Shown piece after piece: positions 23,190-36,571 of a stretch of DNA of 64,000 nucleotides (positions are counted from its first letter, which is position 1; every line of letters begins with the position of its first letter). The DNA is from Motacilla alba alba (Eukaryota; Chordata; Aves; Passeriformes; Motacillidae), in NCBI RefSeq assembly GCF_015832195.1, contig NC_052027.1, forward strand, positions 7,560,149 to 7,624,148, given 5' to 3'. Made by a program: the position numbers and the translations under genes. Below the pieces are notes generated by a model. It saw only the letters and a program-made list of their open reading frames with translations, was not told where the DNA came from and ran no database searches.

Positions 23190-26100
23190 CTGAAAAACAG
23201 AAGGAGAAAAGATGAAGCTCTTTTAAGTAACTGAGAGAAAACAAACAGAATGAACAGTGCCTCACTCTAAGAGCTAGGCTTTTTCCCTTAATGCCCTGGC
23301 CTACAGTAACAGCTTAGACTGCAATTCACTGAGACCAATGGGATTTAATACCACCTGCAGCTGCTTTCTGCTCTCCTGAGTAAAGTGAATGAGAGAATCC
23401 ATTCTCTGCAGGCAGGTTGCTTAGCTCTCGACTTAATTCTCAGTCCTGACATTTGCACCTACTCTTCAGCTTGGTGACGGAAGAGCTCTGCACTGGAACA
23501 TTAAGAAATACAGTGGACCTGATCCACAGCTTTCCTCATCCCCACCCTCTTGCTGTTAAGGGGTAAATACCCCAATGTGCTCTGCTGGCCCTGGAAAGAG
23601 TTGAAACCTCTGAAAATGGCACTATTGGGTCAATAAATGTTCTCTTGTTAACCTAGTACATTTTTACAGTTATTTTCTATTCCTCTTCTATATATCTTTC
23701 TTCAAAGATGCTCACCAGCTTGTCAGTAAAGTATCACCTGTGCAGGGAAGAGTGGCTCTTTGATGGCCTTGGCCATCTCCTCTGAGCAGGCAGAGGAACC
23801 CCCAGGCAGCCCTGCCTTCCTAACCCTGCCTGCAGCCTGGAGGCACAAGTCACTTCCCAGCCATGCTTAAGTCAGTGGGACATCAGCACAGGGACGGCTT
23901 AACCTCTTGGAAAAAACATGGCTTCTGCTTCCAGCAGTACCAAAACTAAAAATTCTGCAGGGCAGACCAAGCCCAGGCACAGATGAGCCCGGCCCCTGGA
24001 GGAGCGGGGTGTGCACAGTCCCCTGGCAGCGCTGAGGAAACACATTTCAAGGAGTTGCCATGGAAAGGTCCGGTGGGGGATGCACAACACTAGATGGCAC
24101 TCACATGCTGTGGGAAAACTGCATCATCCCCTGCCCAGCTATAAAGAGTTTAGATTTTTTTCCCCAAGCTTTAAAAATCACGTTTAAAATACCCAATTCA
24201 GGGCAGATCCTCACATTCTCTTTTCTCAGTACAAACCCTGAACCAAGGAAAATCACTCGCAATGATTCCTAAGCACATGTGCCGTGGCAAAGGAGCTGTT
24301 CTGGCAAAGTGTCACCCAGCCCATCAGGCTGACACTATTCGCAGAATTATTTTTCCCAGTATGACTTTTGCTCTTAAAGCCAACACATTGAGCTTGTTTG
24401 CACTCTGCAGGTATGTGACTGCATGTATTTTTGGCCATTATTTCACTTTTAAAGAGTCCTGGCAGCACTGAAGGGGAATTATGCCTGTTCCTATGCCTGG
24501 ACTTGCAGGTTGGCCAAGCAGCACTGCTGTTATATTACTGAAATAGCTACAGTTCTTAAATAAAAATGATTAAATGCTTTAAACACCAGTATTACCAGTA
24601 CAATAGAAAAATACCTGTCAAATGCATTTGTGCAGGTATAACTCAGATTTTGTAGCTAGCTGAACAAGACAACATGAATTGCAGAAATATGCTTGGGCAG
24701 GAAACATCTTTGATGTCTGCTCTTGCCATGAGAGGTGACAATCCTGCAGTTTTGCAGTAGATCCTTCAGCTCAACCCAGAAGGATGATCCAGCAATGATC
24801 CAGAAAAACAAACAAACCCTACAGTATCTGAAAGCATTGGATAAATGTATGTGAGTTTCTATTTACACCAAGCTGAAGGGATCAAAGCAGCATTCTGCTG
24901 TCAGTGCCACAAAGTCAGAAGCCACACCATGGCTTCCCTCTGGCTCCCTCCTGGCCCCCCAAAGCACAGCATGAAGGTGGCCAGGACCTGGATGAGATGG
25001 GACAGCCAAAAGCCACCTCTGTTATCACTATTTACAGAGCTCCCTGATCCTTGGTATGCCTCTCCATGCTCACCTCTTTCCGCTGAGATGGTCAGATCAA
25101 TTCTTCCTGACATCACTGTTTATTGATAACTGCACCAATAAATCATAACTGCCCTCTTTGACGCCCTTTGTCATCACAGAATTACACTTCAAAATGCCAG
25201 GCCAGCCTTTACTGCTCCACCTAATCAAATCCCATCAGAGACAGAGCCCAGGGTGAAGCACTACCCAGACCTGAAACTCTTACCCAGCCCTTGTCCTCCA
25301 GGAGGACATGCGGAGATTTATACATTTAAAGTAATCATGCATCAAATTGTTTTAGAGATAATTCAAGCAGGTAACCTTCCTGAGAGACAGGGAGATCTAC
25401 CTTAATTGCAGCAGCCCTCTGAGTGGTGTCTGGCCAGCTGCTTTCCACACAAGGACCCCAAGCCAGCCCAGGGACAGGGGGCTGCCATGTCCCCAGTTCT
25501 GTGCCACTCCCTGTAGCCAGCCTGGATGCCATCTGGAACAGCCAGAGAAGTGGGGATTTCCCAAGGATAAACAGGAGAGCCTCAGGCTCAGAGCCAGGAG
25601 ACCCTCCCTGACCCTGCCCCCTGAACCAAGAGGGCCATGAGCACTTTGAATCACCTGAGTGACTCTGGTGACTTCACTGAGGACAAGCCTCCCTCACAGG
25701 CAGCTAAAGTGAGGCTGAATTTACAATACTGCGATTTCTCAGTAAATATTACAAAATTGTCATGACTTAGTATGACTTGGTTCAATTCACTCCAAGGCAC
25801 AGTATCTGAAAAACCTGGAGTAATTTAGTATTAACCAACCTTCTCTGTTCAACAGCATTTTTTTAAACAGCTTATGAATGGGCAAAAAAGAATTTTTTTT
25901 TTTTTATAAAATGAAACATATGGTTTTATTAATTTAACTAAACCTGCTTAGGACACAATGGAATAAAGAAACATTTGATCCAATAATTCAATTTGATGAT
26001 TTAATTAAAGTGATACATAATAACATAGTGAATGTCTGAAAGGCAAGGAAAAGAAGTCCAATGATTTGACCATCTATAAAACAACTGGCATTCCCAGAGA

Positions 26101-29100
26101 CCTAATTTTTCTTTCAATACTCTCTGTGCCTTGGATTTTTCAAAGAAGATTAAAAGAATCACAGGCTAAAGGACCTCTACTGATATTGCAAAATGTGCAG
26201 CTGAAGAAGATAGAAATGCAGGAAGAGGTTGGGACAGGGAAGGGGAAGTTTAATCAGCACACACTAAAGAGAAACACAAGCTTTTCTTTTTCTTTTTTAA
26301 CAAAAGCAGGCTTAATAAGGAAAAAAAAAAGCCTGTGAATTCATGATTTCTTGAGAAAAAAATTGAAAAATAGGACCCAAAACCAACAATCAGCATTATT
26401 CCACACTGAAGTAGCATCTCAGCTAATTTAGGAAAAATATTACTAATGCTCTGTTTAAAATTCAGATCCTGAGGGATATTAAAATATTGTGGGGGCTTTC
26501 AGGATGCCTTTCTGTGATGTGTACAATCCTGAGCAAATACCTGCACAGGTCTGGCAGGACACCAAAGCCACTGTGTCCAGGGCTAGCAGCCCATGCCAAG
26601 ACTTGTGGAGACAGAAACCCCCAGCTGGGACAACCAGGCCACATCTCAGAGGCACTGAACAGGCAAGAGCCTTTGCAGTACCATGGTCATGCCCCACTGC
26701 AGGCACAGACATGCCCTGGACCTCCTGGAGAGAAAAAACACCCTCACCTTCCTGTCAGGGATGACCTGAACTGGGAGATCCTGGCAAACAAGTCAGCTCC
26801 TGCCTTCTGGAAAAGTCCTGAAGAGGCAGAAGCATTGCACAGGTGCATCTGGAGGAAGCCCCTCTGACCCAACTCAGGCAGCCTCGGGCTCTCCCAGCTG
26901 CTGGCCACGTGTGGAGCTACCCAGCAGTTTGACCCAGGCTTTTCTCTGAAGATCAGCCCACTGGGGAAGGCAGGGGGAATCCAGCATCTTGGCCAGCCTC
27001 ATCTTCCAGGGCTCACTCAAGCCTGGACAAAACCTGTTTGCCACTGGCAAAAGAATGCAGCATGCTGATACAGTCATAAGCACTGGGCAGGCCAGCCATA
27101 CAGCAGAGAATGATTTTCTTCATGTTAAAAACATTCCAGTGGGCTGGAACAAACAAAATTAATTTAACAACTCTGCATTCATCTCTCCCATAATTTGATT
27201 TGTATGTTGTATTTGGCTACGTAACCTCCACGAGGCTTTCCTACACTGAAAGCCTGATAAAGCTTAATCCAAAAGCTCCTGGCAGCTCCCTTTCAGTGAG
27301 TTGAAAGACAAAAAAAGGGGCTTGTTGCTTTGCAAAAATTAATTGCTGATACTAAGACACACCCGTGAATGCAGAAATGGCATGTAAGAGAATATCGCAG
27401 CTTTCTAAAATTAATATTGTTCCTTAAAAGCAGCCTGTATTTCTCTTTCAAAGACAGAAATGCAACACCAGCCAAACTTTCTGGGTTTCATCACACTTTT
27501 TGCATATGCTACCTGTGGTTATGAAAAGACCTATTTAGGGAAACTTTGTGAGAGTGCAATAAATGTGGATTCAGTTATGGCTTGTATACTTTCTCCCTGT
27601 AAAACAGGTCTTCATATGATGAATCTAGTTGCACTGGGCTCAGCGGGATTTATAAAATCCTCTAAAAATGTTCTAAGTTAGCTTGTCCATGCATAAAAAT
27701 GTCACCACTTTAAAGGCAGTTATTTCTAGCTGTGCTATGCCCTCCTTTGAAAAATCCTACTCTCTACCTCCTGCTGAATGTCTCAGCAATGCAAAACTGC
27801 TGTTCCTCTCCTTGGTGCCGTGGGATACACGTTGTGTGCTGAAGCCCTGACAATTTTCAGCACAGAAAAGCAACGTGACAGTGAGATCCTGAATCCCTTG
27901 TGGTGACATGGGCATCTTCTAAGGCAATTCATACATGGAAGGGGAAACATGAGCATCAGGATGTGCCCATAGCATGTTACTGGCTCAGAGCTGCTCAGTG
28001 GTAACTAAAAGACAGGGACAAGGGTTTTGTCTTGCTCTGGGAGGCAGCTCCTGGCTGTGAGGAGAGAGATGCCTCACTTCTTTGTCTTACTAGTCTGGAT
28101 ATACAGGATCATTCATTCAACAGGATGAGAGGCAGGGAACAGTGTCTCTCCCTTACAAAGCAGGAGCACAAAGGAAGGTAGTTGGGGCATTTCTTCCCCC
28201 ATGCTCAGTAGAAGAGAAATGGAGAGGTCAGTATGAGGAATTTGTGTCTTTCTTCACCAAGAAGACAAACAATTTGGTGGCCAAATTCTTGGGGGAGAGA
28301 GGTGGTTTCCTTCCCCTCTGCCCCAGCCCTGGGAAGGAGCTGGAAGGGCCAGTCCTGCAGGACAGATGCACCACTTGCTGCTGTAATGACAACCAACTCA
28401 GCCACAGGCATCCCAGATGATTTCTGAGTGCCTGCAAGCTGTGGTCAGTGCCTGTGCTATTGCCAAACACTGCACCAAGTTCATTCAGCCCTGTCACCCC
28501 CAGGAACCCAACTGCAGACAAGAGAAAAGCAATGCCACCAACAGAAAAGGGAAGAAAAACACTTTCAACTACATCTATACCTGTATACACACACATATAT
28601 ATTCCTTCTCATGGTTAGATCCTCAGAACTTCAAATAAACCCTGAAATGCAAAAATATGGGTTGTGCTGCAATGAGAAAACTCACACTTACTTTCAGTGC
28701 CATGGTAGGGGAAGTGATACAGGGCAGATTCAGCTACATTGAACTGGTGTGACTCAGTGGAGGTGCTCAGGAAGAGACAAGTGATCCATAATAAACAAGA
28801 GCATGCTTTGGGCTGTCAGACTCAATCCCAGAGTTCAGCAAGGGCTGTGCTCCCAAAGGATAACAAATAAATGACGAAGATCATATGCACAGACAACACA
28901 GGCTTTAATATATCAGAAAGTACTAAGAGGCATACTTATAACATTTCCCTCTTCTTTTACTAAATGTTTGCAGTTTTTCAGCTTTGCTTTAGTGTACATT
29001 GTTGACTTCTCAGAGTGCTTATAAATGACATTATTAATACATAAGGATAATTGCTTTAAAGAGTAGCACACATTTTTCCTTTACCTTTGCCTGCACTTTG

Positions 29101-32100
29101 CCAGCAGGCATTGGCAGGCTCCGGAGCATGCTGTACACACAAATATTTGTGTTGATCTACTTCAATCCACAGGCAGAATGTAGCTAGGAGACAGACTATT
29201 TGTCTTCCCTGCTCTTACCTTCCACTATGCTTCAAACAGACAGGGTTGCTGAGGTGTGAGGCACAGACCCCACACTTGTTTTATGAGCCCTGTGAAATAA
29301 CCTCATGAGCAAATGGGCACATGGGTCTCTCTGACAGAGGGCATCTGGACAAGCTGGGGTTTGCCCCCCTGTTGCTGGCCCATTTCCCAAAGTGTGCACA
29401 CAGCCAGCGTTTGGATTAATACCTGTGTGGCTTTGTAGCACCTAAATTTCCATGGCATCACAGCAACAGATCCTGTTTTACTGAAAGGCATGGACCATCA
29501 GATGCCATGCTGGGCTAAACTGATGCCCAACAAGGACCTGCCCTGCAAGTTTTGTGTTTGTATTGCACACATCCATGCGTGCACACAGAGGGTGACTCGT
29601 GTTTCAAATGTACACCTGTGCCCTTATTTACACAGTGTGTTTGTGCCACATGTGTGATCACATTCAGTGGCACAAACAGTTATCAATGGGGAGAAAGAAG
29701 GAATTCCTGCCAGAAGGACACATATTTGCTCTGTTAGCTAAGCTGACCTTTCCAATGTTCTGGTGAGGGCTGTTTGGCCTGGGGAGCATAGGAAGGATAC
29801 AGCAATAGGGCTGGTAGAGCCCCCAATACATGCCTGTGGGATGCCCAAAATCAGATTAGGAAAGCAGCTTTCCTTTCATGGTTTCTGGATGCTTTTTAAA
29901 GGATGAGCTGCAGGGACTCATGGTTCAAACTAAAATTAGTACTTCTGTGGGCTGAACAGCTGGGCCAGCAGGTAGGCAGTGCAGAAAGGAATTCCCTCCA
30001 GGTGTAAATGGAATAAATCATCAAGCTCAGCTCTTCCAGCTTTAGTGGCAGCTGTGAACCCAAACCTCACCTACACTTTCACACTGAATTCCTCTTGCTC
30101 TGTTGGTTTGGACCCTTTATAATCTCTGAAGAAGTGTAAGCAGTGACTTAGTGCTTACTAATAAATCTATAATTAAATTGTTCACTACATTCAGGCCCAG
30201 ACACACTTACTCCTCACATTACAATTACACAGAAGTCACTACAGGTGTAAAACAGAACCCCACAGAACAGAGCCATTGCAAGGGAGGCACGAGGTCTATG
30301 CCAGGTTTAAGTACCACATCTTTTTGCATCTGATTCCCCCTCAAAATGGATTAGTTGTTTTGATGAAAAGCTTTGTGTTCCACCTGACCTGAAACTGTCT
30401 GGAAGGCAGAAGCCTGTCCTTCCCTGCTTTAGCAGGACACTCTCCAAGACATACACAAGGACCCAGCCAGTGCTGCAGAGCAAGACAGGGATGAGGTGGA
30501 AGGGATGAAATATGCAGAAGGAACACACTGATTTCTGCCTGAAATGTGCATTCAGCAGCCACTTGAGGCTCAAAAAGAGACTCTTGCAGCTGCAGGTGAG
30601 TACCTTTACTTGGAGCACAAGGCAGTGGCAGACAGGTCTGAAGTGCAAAGATGCAGGGCAGGCAATGAGCAGGACAGTGTCACCACTCTCAAGTGTGACC
30701 TTGTGCTCCAAGCCAGGCTGCTACACCAACAGAAGTCCTAATGATGAGACATGAATCCATTTCCACCACACCTGGTAGGGTGCTGACCTGATTAAAGGGG
30801 AATAGAATTGGGAAATTATAACTTCCATAGCAAAATGAAATCAAAAAGCAAAATGGAAAAGCCCAGTTGTCCAAGAAAATGAGGGAGGAGTTATCAATCA
30901 TGAAGAAATCTTCCAAGATTCTTTCAAAGGATAAAAAGAATCAATGCTAATGGTAAACATACTGTAAATTTACTTTAAAAGGTTATTGTTTATTTCCATT
31001 CCCCCTGCGATATTTAAAGAGAACAAATAGCTAAATTTTGCTTTAGCCACCCTGAGTTAAATTTTCAATAATGAATCATTTTAAATTCACCTTCACTTTG
31101 TTGTTGTTTTGGATATGTTACATATTACTATGGAGTATTTTGAGTAATTAGGTTTGACTAAAACATAAAAATGACATTCTGCAAGAGGAGAACTTCTCTG
31201 CCTAAGACTCCTTCTGGACTCCCAGAGAGAACCTGAGGGCATGAAGAGACTGCAAAGTTGTTTTGAGACAGTTTTCATAAAACATGGGCATTTAGAAAGC
31301 AAAACCAAATTACTGGGAGTAATAACATAGGCTATAAATGAGACAAATAACTTGTTCTCATTCAGAAACACTGCTGCCAATGCTCTAGATTATCTGCAAA
31401 GTGTTGATGTCAGTGCACTGAATCTCTGCACTCTTGGATGCTGCTGCATGGGAGGCGCACTCCAATGCTCTGCAGAAAGGCAACACCTTTACAGAAGGCT
31501 GTAGTCTCATTTCTGACACCAGGAGCCATGAAATAGTGAATAAGAACTAAACTGCTTTGCTTGGGCAGTGCAGTACCTTTGGCTGCAGGCCCTTCCCTGA
31601 GCCATGCTTCAGCACAAGGCTTGCAGGGAGGAAAATCCAAATATCTTCTATTCGTGTTTTAGTGGCATTAAGTTCAAAGGACTTCCAAACTGTGAATTAC
31701 TACCACATAACAAAAATCAGTAAAGAAAATGATCACCTGCACAGTACTAGAGAAATGTCCCAGCTGTTAATTTGGAGTCCAAAGCTAAGTTTTACTGGAG
31801 TGAATTTATGACTGCTCATTATTTAACTTAGTCTAGGATCATAATTACAGATGGTACTCTGAGGCGAAATCCCACTGATGGGAAACAGCATCATTTGAGA
31901 CTCCAGCAAAGAGTAATCAGACACCTTTGGGAAAGTAATCAGGCATCTGTGAAAGAAAACTCTGATGTCAAGAGCCCCTCACATGGGATGCTTGTTTAAG
32001 TGTTGTAAGGCATGCAGCACATTTAATGAGTAGAAAGGTTAAAGGGTTTCCTTGAGTGTTAAAAAAAAACCATAAAGAAACAACATTTGATGTAATCAGC

Positions 32101-35100
32101 AGCAAAATAAGATGGGCAAGTATTGTTGCACATAGGGTACTCCCTGAAACAAGGAAATGAAACACCTTTTCCTCCTGAGTTTCCATGCCTACACCTTTAC
32201 TAAAGCAGGTAATGTTTTGTAAATACAGCCCTGCTTGATGGGACAACATGTGAAAGTAGTAAGAATCCCCGGCAGACCCAGATCCTTGAACTGGATGGAC
32301 TTTTATGTAAGAATTCTGTTTGTCCCTGAAGAGCAATGTACACTATTAAAGCAATAAATAATTAGCAATCCCTCTACCAGAGCTGCTTGAAAGCAGCCCA
32401 GGAGCTGCAGGAGTGCAATATATGATGTGACAGAGCAACACAGTCCTGAGCCACAGAGGACAGGCCAGAGAAGAAAGGAAGCAATTTTAACAGAGATTGT
32501 CTTGTCCAAAAAGTCAGACACTGCCACAGGCACTGATAATTACTGTATCTGATTAATGCTTTACAAATGCATTCTTGGCTTAGAACATCTGTACAGAGAA
32601 CTTCTAACTTTTCAAAACTTTACATAAATTAGTACTGTAACATGGGTGAGCCCTCTTGTTAAATGATGCCTCATTTAACAGTATGATCCACTGTATAGCT
32701 TGGATCTCTGAAAGTCTCATCTTCTTAAAAAGTATCACTGTTCAAAGGTTTATTATCAACTCACCAGTTGCTACAATTACATAGCTGAACAGTATTTAAC
32801 CTGGATGGTGGATTTCAGAAATAAGATCTTTAAACATCATCTGTATGGTTTTTTGAAATAGCTCCAGGGTCAACTTAAAAATTAAGCTCAGCTCGTGGGC
32901 TCCGATTCAGCAAAGGTCTTATGCATATGCTTTTATTCCAGGCATACAAGCAGTCTTCAAGAGAACTGTTTTAAATCAGCTTTTGCCAATAGAAGGAAGC
33001 AACGAGATAATGGAATAAAGGAAAACTCTTCTTGTTAAACTCTGACTCAAAAGAAAATCTGGAGTTTTCTCTTGTAAGTGAAAAATTAGTCCTATTTCAA
33101 ATTAGCTGAAGTATTTCACCATCTTATATTCTGATGACTGAAAACAGTGCCCCTCTCTTCATTGCCTCTTTTGAATTAAAACAAGAGAAGGGAGAGGAGA
33201 GTAACTGCAAAGCAAAAGGCTGGTAACATTCACACTGGTTAACAAACTGGATCCAAGAGCACTGACCTGAAACAGCCTTTCCCAGAAGACCTCTTGTTTA
33301 CCAAATGCCACCACTTTTGGGGCTTTGCTAAGGAAATACTCAAGAGGACAAGGTATAGACTGAGAAAGTTTTCCTCCAGAGTATCTGCAGGTTATGCTAG
33401 TGGTCACAGTTCTGTGACCTGAGATAGCTTTAATAGCTGAGAGAAATAGCTGAGAACTCTTTGGTCCCAAACTGTTCAGGATGGCACATTAGCCAATGGA
33501 CCACTGCTTTGTGTTGATCTGAAATTCCCTATTCACCAGGGAATCCTGAAAATTATTCTGAACATTATGCAAATTGTTCTGGGCACATTTTCCTCCAAAA
33601 TAAGAAAGGCTTACATAATGAATGCTACACTGTTTTCCAGATTAGCAATACTGCCCACAGACTTAATAGTGTGTGACAGAGGAAACAAACTGCAAAAATT
33701 CACGCCGACAAACATACCAGAACTTCCCCTGCAGAGCTGAAGACCATTACAAACCATACCACCTTGCAGCAAGTAAAAGACACATTTTCGTGACCATGCC
33801 TTTTTCTACAACACACAAATCAGGAACAGGGAGGGCAGACAAGAATCACCATGTGACAGCCATTGGTCACATTGCCTAATGCAATGTGGAAAGCATTGAG
33901 GTGCAACCGGGAGGTGTGCAGAACAATCTGCATAAAAGAAATTTGTAATGCTAACCTTACACTCTTCTATACTTGTATGCAAGACTGTCTAGCTGGAAAG
34001 CACTTCATGCACTCTGTTCCTCAGTCCTTTTGCATGAATGACACTGTATAAAGTGGTATTATATTTACTAGCTGAATAAACAAGAGGTTTTGCTTTCACT
34101 CAAGTATTATGACTTCAACTCATTTTATTTATATGTCAGTAGTTCAGAATGTGCAGTGGACCGGGCACATCATCACTGCTCACCTTTGTCAAAAAAGGGG
34201 CTAGAAACATCCAAGTTGTTATAGTTCTGGAACAGCTATTCTCATCCCTGTAACTTTTGGAGGATATACTACATTTTGTGTTAGCAACACTGCGCCAACC
34301 TATTTATCTTAAGTTCATGAAAAAAATGCACCTATTTTCAGTGTCCCCTGGTGTGCACACAACCCAGAAAGTGACAAGCCAACAGAGCTGGTACAAAACA
34401 ACTGGCTGCCCAGCCAATAGCCCCCTAGAGCAAAAGCTGAGGGGAGGAAGAAATCACCAACTCCAGCCACATCCCTGCCATTAGATGGCACACTAAATGT
34501 TGTCAGACCATGGGAAATGCATGTCGCCCACCTGATGGTCTCACGTCACAAATTCAAATTCCCAGGCAGGCACAAACACAGAGCATTATGGTACTTGAAC
34601 ATAATGGCAGAGGACCCATAGAGAACCAGCTCAGGAAAACCAGACCCCAGGAACCAAACCACATAAACAGGGATTAATGGTAGTGCTGGTCCCTTGCTCC
34701 TGTGGGCTGGCTCACTCATGCTAACTAAGCCACGTGTGCTTGGTTCTTAAAGATCAAAGTCATGGTCAATCTTTCTGGTTATTCAAGGTGCTCCTTTGGT
34801 CTCGACAGCTCCAAATTCAAGATCAGCCTATTAACTATAGAATGTAGTGTTTGTAATGCTCTGACAAAATTGTAGGTTTCAGTTATTTGCTGTGGTGGTA
34901 AAAACCACCCCAATATTCTTTATAATCTTAAAAACAGCCCAGTGAGGTGTGGAATATGCAGGCATGTGGCCAAAGCAGTTAAATCTCCTTGAATGTTATA
35001 TCAGAGGTACCTTGGCTGCACTCAAAATAAAAACTAGTCCGTTTTGTCACTTTTAGCATAATGTAACTCATTAACTTTCATCACTGTTCTGGGTAAATAA

Positions 35101-36378
35101 TATGTACAGAGGATATAACTGAAGAAATTACTGACACATGTTGCTGTTACAACACTGATTGAAAACTACAGGCCAGAGCATCCGAGCGTAGCAGAATTTC
35201 TTCATTCCCAAGATCTCCTTCTCTCTTTTGATGTAAATTCTCTGTCCCAAGGCTGCCTTGTACATGAGGTTTGTGTACGTGTACATTATATATATATATT
35301 TAAAAAAAAAACACGCTCAGAGAATAATGAGCCCTGAGAAATATACTCTCCCAGCACTCTCTTGGGAAGGTGAGGTTGCTGAACGCAGCTGTTTTCATGA
35401 TTCACATCCTCTAAAATCTGCACTTTCTGTGCCTGGCCAGGTGAAAATGCCAGGTAAAAAAGGGAAGCTTGTAAATCTGCTTAGCTGTTTCCTTCTGGCA
35501 AACTGCCCCTCTCTTCTTTACCTCTACTGGTTAAACACCAGGCACTTGGCAAGTCTGAAGACTGGAAAGTACATGTGATTTCTTCTACCTATAAATAACA
35601 CCAGTCAGTAAAATAAAGGCAAATAAAAGTAGTAAATGATATTTATTTCCAGTTTTATTTTATCCAGAAGACATTTCTCTCAGAATTTCTGATGTGTTTC
35701 TCTAGCCAGGGCTGCCTGTGCCAGTGCGACAGGAACCTCCCTCCAGCTCATTATCTGGTGTCTGACAGAAGCAAGCACCAGCTGCTCTACAAAAAGGCAC
35801 ATGAAACACTTCAACAAGACATTAGAAAATCACCTGTCTAAAAGGAAGAGATTATTTCCCTCCTGTCACCATTACCAACAGACTGATACAAACGTTGAAT
35901 TAAAAGGTTGGCAGTTTTTCAGAAAACTGAAAAACTTTTGTTACTGGAGAAATGAAACCCATAACCACATCTGGATACTCCATCTCCATTCAAACACCCA
36001 ATGCCTCAGGGCTAATGGGGCTGAGTTTTTACCTCTGACCTTGGCCCTTTGGTTTTCCCTTTCTGTCTGGAATCTCCATGGCCCTACAGCCAGCTGGCAG
36101 ACCCAGGGACATTGCCAGTTTGAGATTCATATTTTGTAGCTTTGAGACCCACATATTCTAAGGCTGTATTGTCATGGCACCTTGTGACAGCGAGTTCTAG
36201 AGGTACTTGCAGCATAAGCAGAATTAGTTAATTTATTGACACTTACCAACAAGGAAAGCCTGCACAACCTGCATTATTTCTTTGGTAGCTCACAGCTGTT
36301 CTTGACACCATTTCATGACAAAGTAGACAGAAAAAAATCACCTATTAGCCAAGTGTAAAATTGTAAAGTATAATCTAC
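23190..36378 (-). other. PTPRG: PTPRG intron between carbonic-anhydrase and FN3 domains
   Basis: A 13.2-kb phase 1 intron, the largest complete one here. It has a T13 run near 25893, a short TA-rich tract followed by an A run at 35286-35311, and GC-richer patches around 25400-25630, 26600-27000 and 28300-28540. None of the open frames inside has splice-site context or recognisable wording. Confidence 0.85.
35286..35311. repeat. (TA)n tract joined to A run
   Basis: A run of about seven TA units is followed by ttt and ten A residues. It is a low-complexity intronic sequence. Confidence 0.85.
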
Positions 36379-36571
36379 CTTTGGAAGCTTCTGTGCCGAG
36401 TGGATTTTCCAAGATGTCTGTCATATCTTGGTTCCAAGCATCCTTCACAGCAGACTTGGATACCTTCCTGTTGTTCAGTCTTTGCTGTGGTCGGAAGTTA
36501 TTCCTCAGGTACTCCACAGACTTGACATGGTCCTGCTGCTCAGTGGTGAAGATGGAGTAAAATGCCTCCAG
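36379..36571 (-). CDS. PTPRG: PTPRG exon: end of carbonic-anhydrase-like domain and linker to FN3
   Basis: A 193-nt exon begins in phase 0 right after GATCAG and ends in phase 1 at AAAG|GTAGAT. It encodes 64 full codons, starting [20 protein letters not shown] and including NNFRPQQ, the conserved C-terminal strand of alpha-carbonic anhydrases (NxRPxQ). A hydrophilic linker follows, with [15 protein letters not shown] at its end. The donor has A at +5, so it is weaker than consensus. The open frame extends past both splice sites, but those extensions do not resemble the family and are intron. Confidence 0.96.
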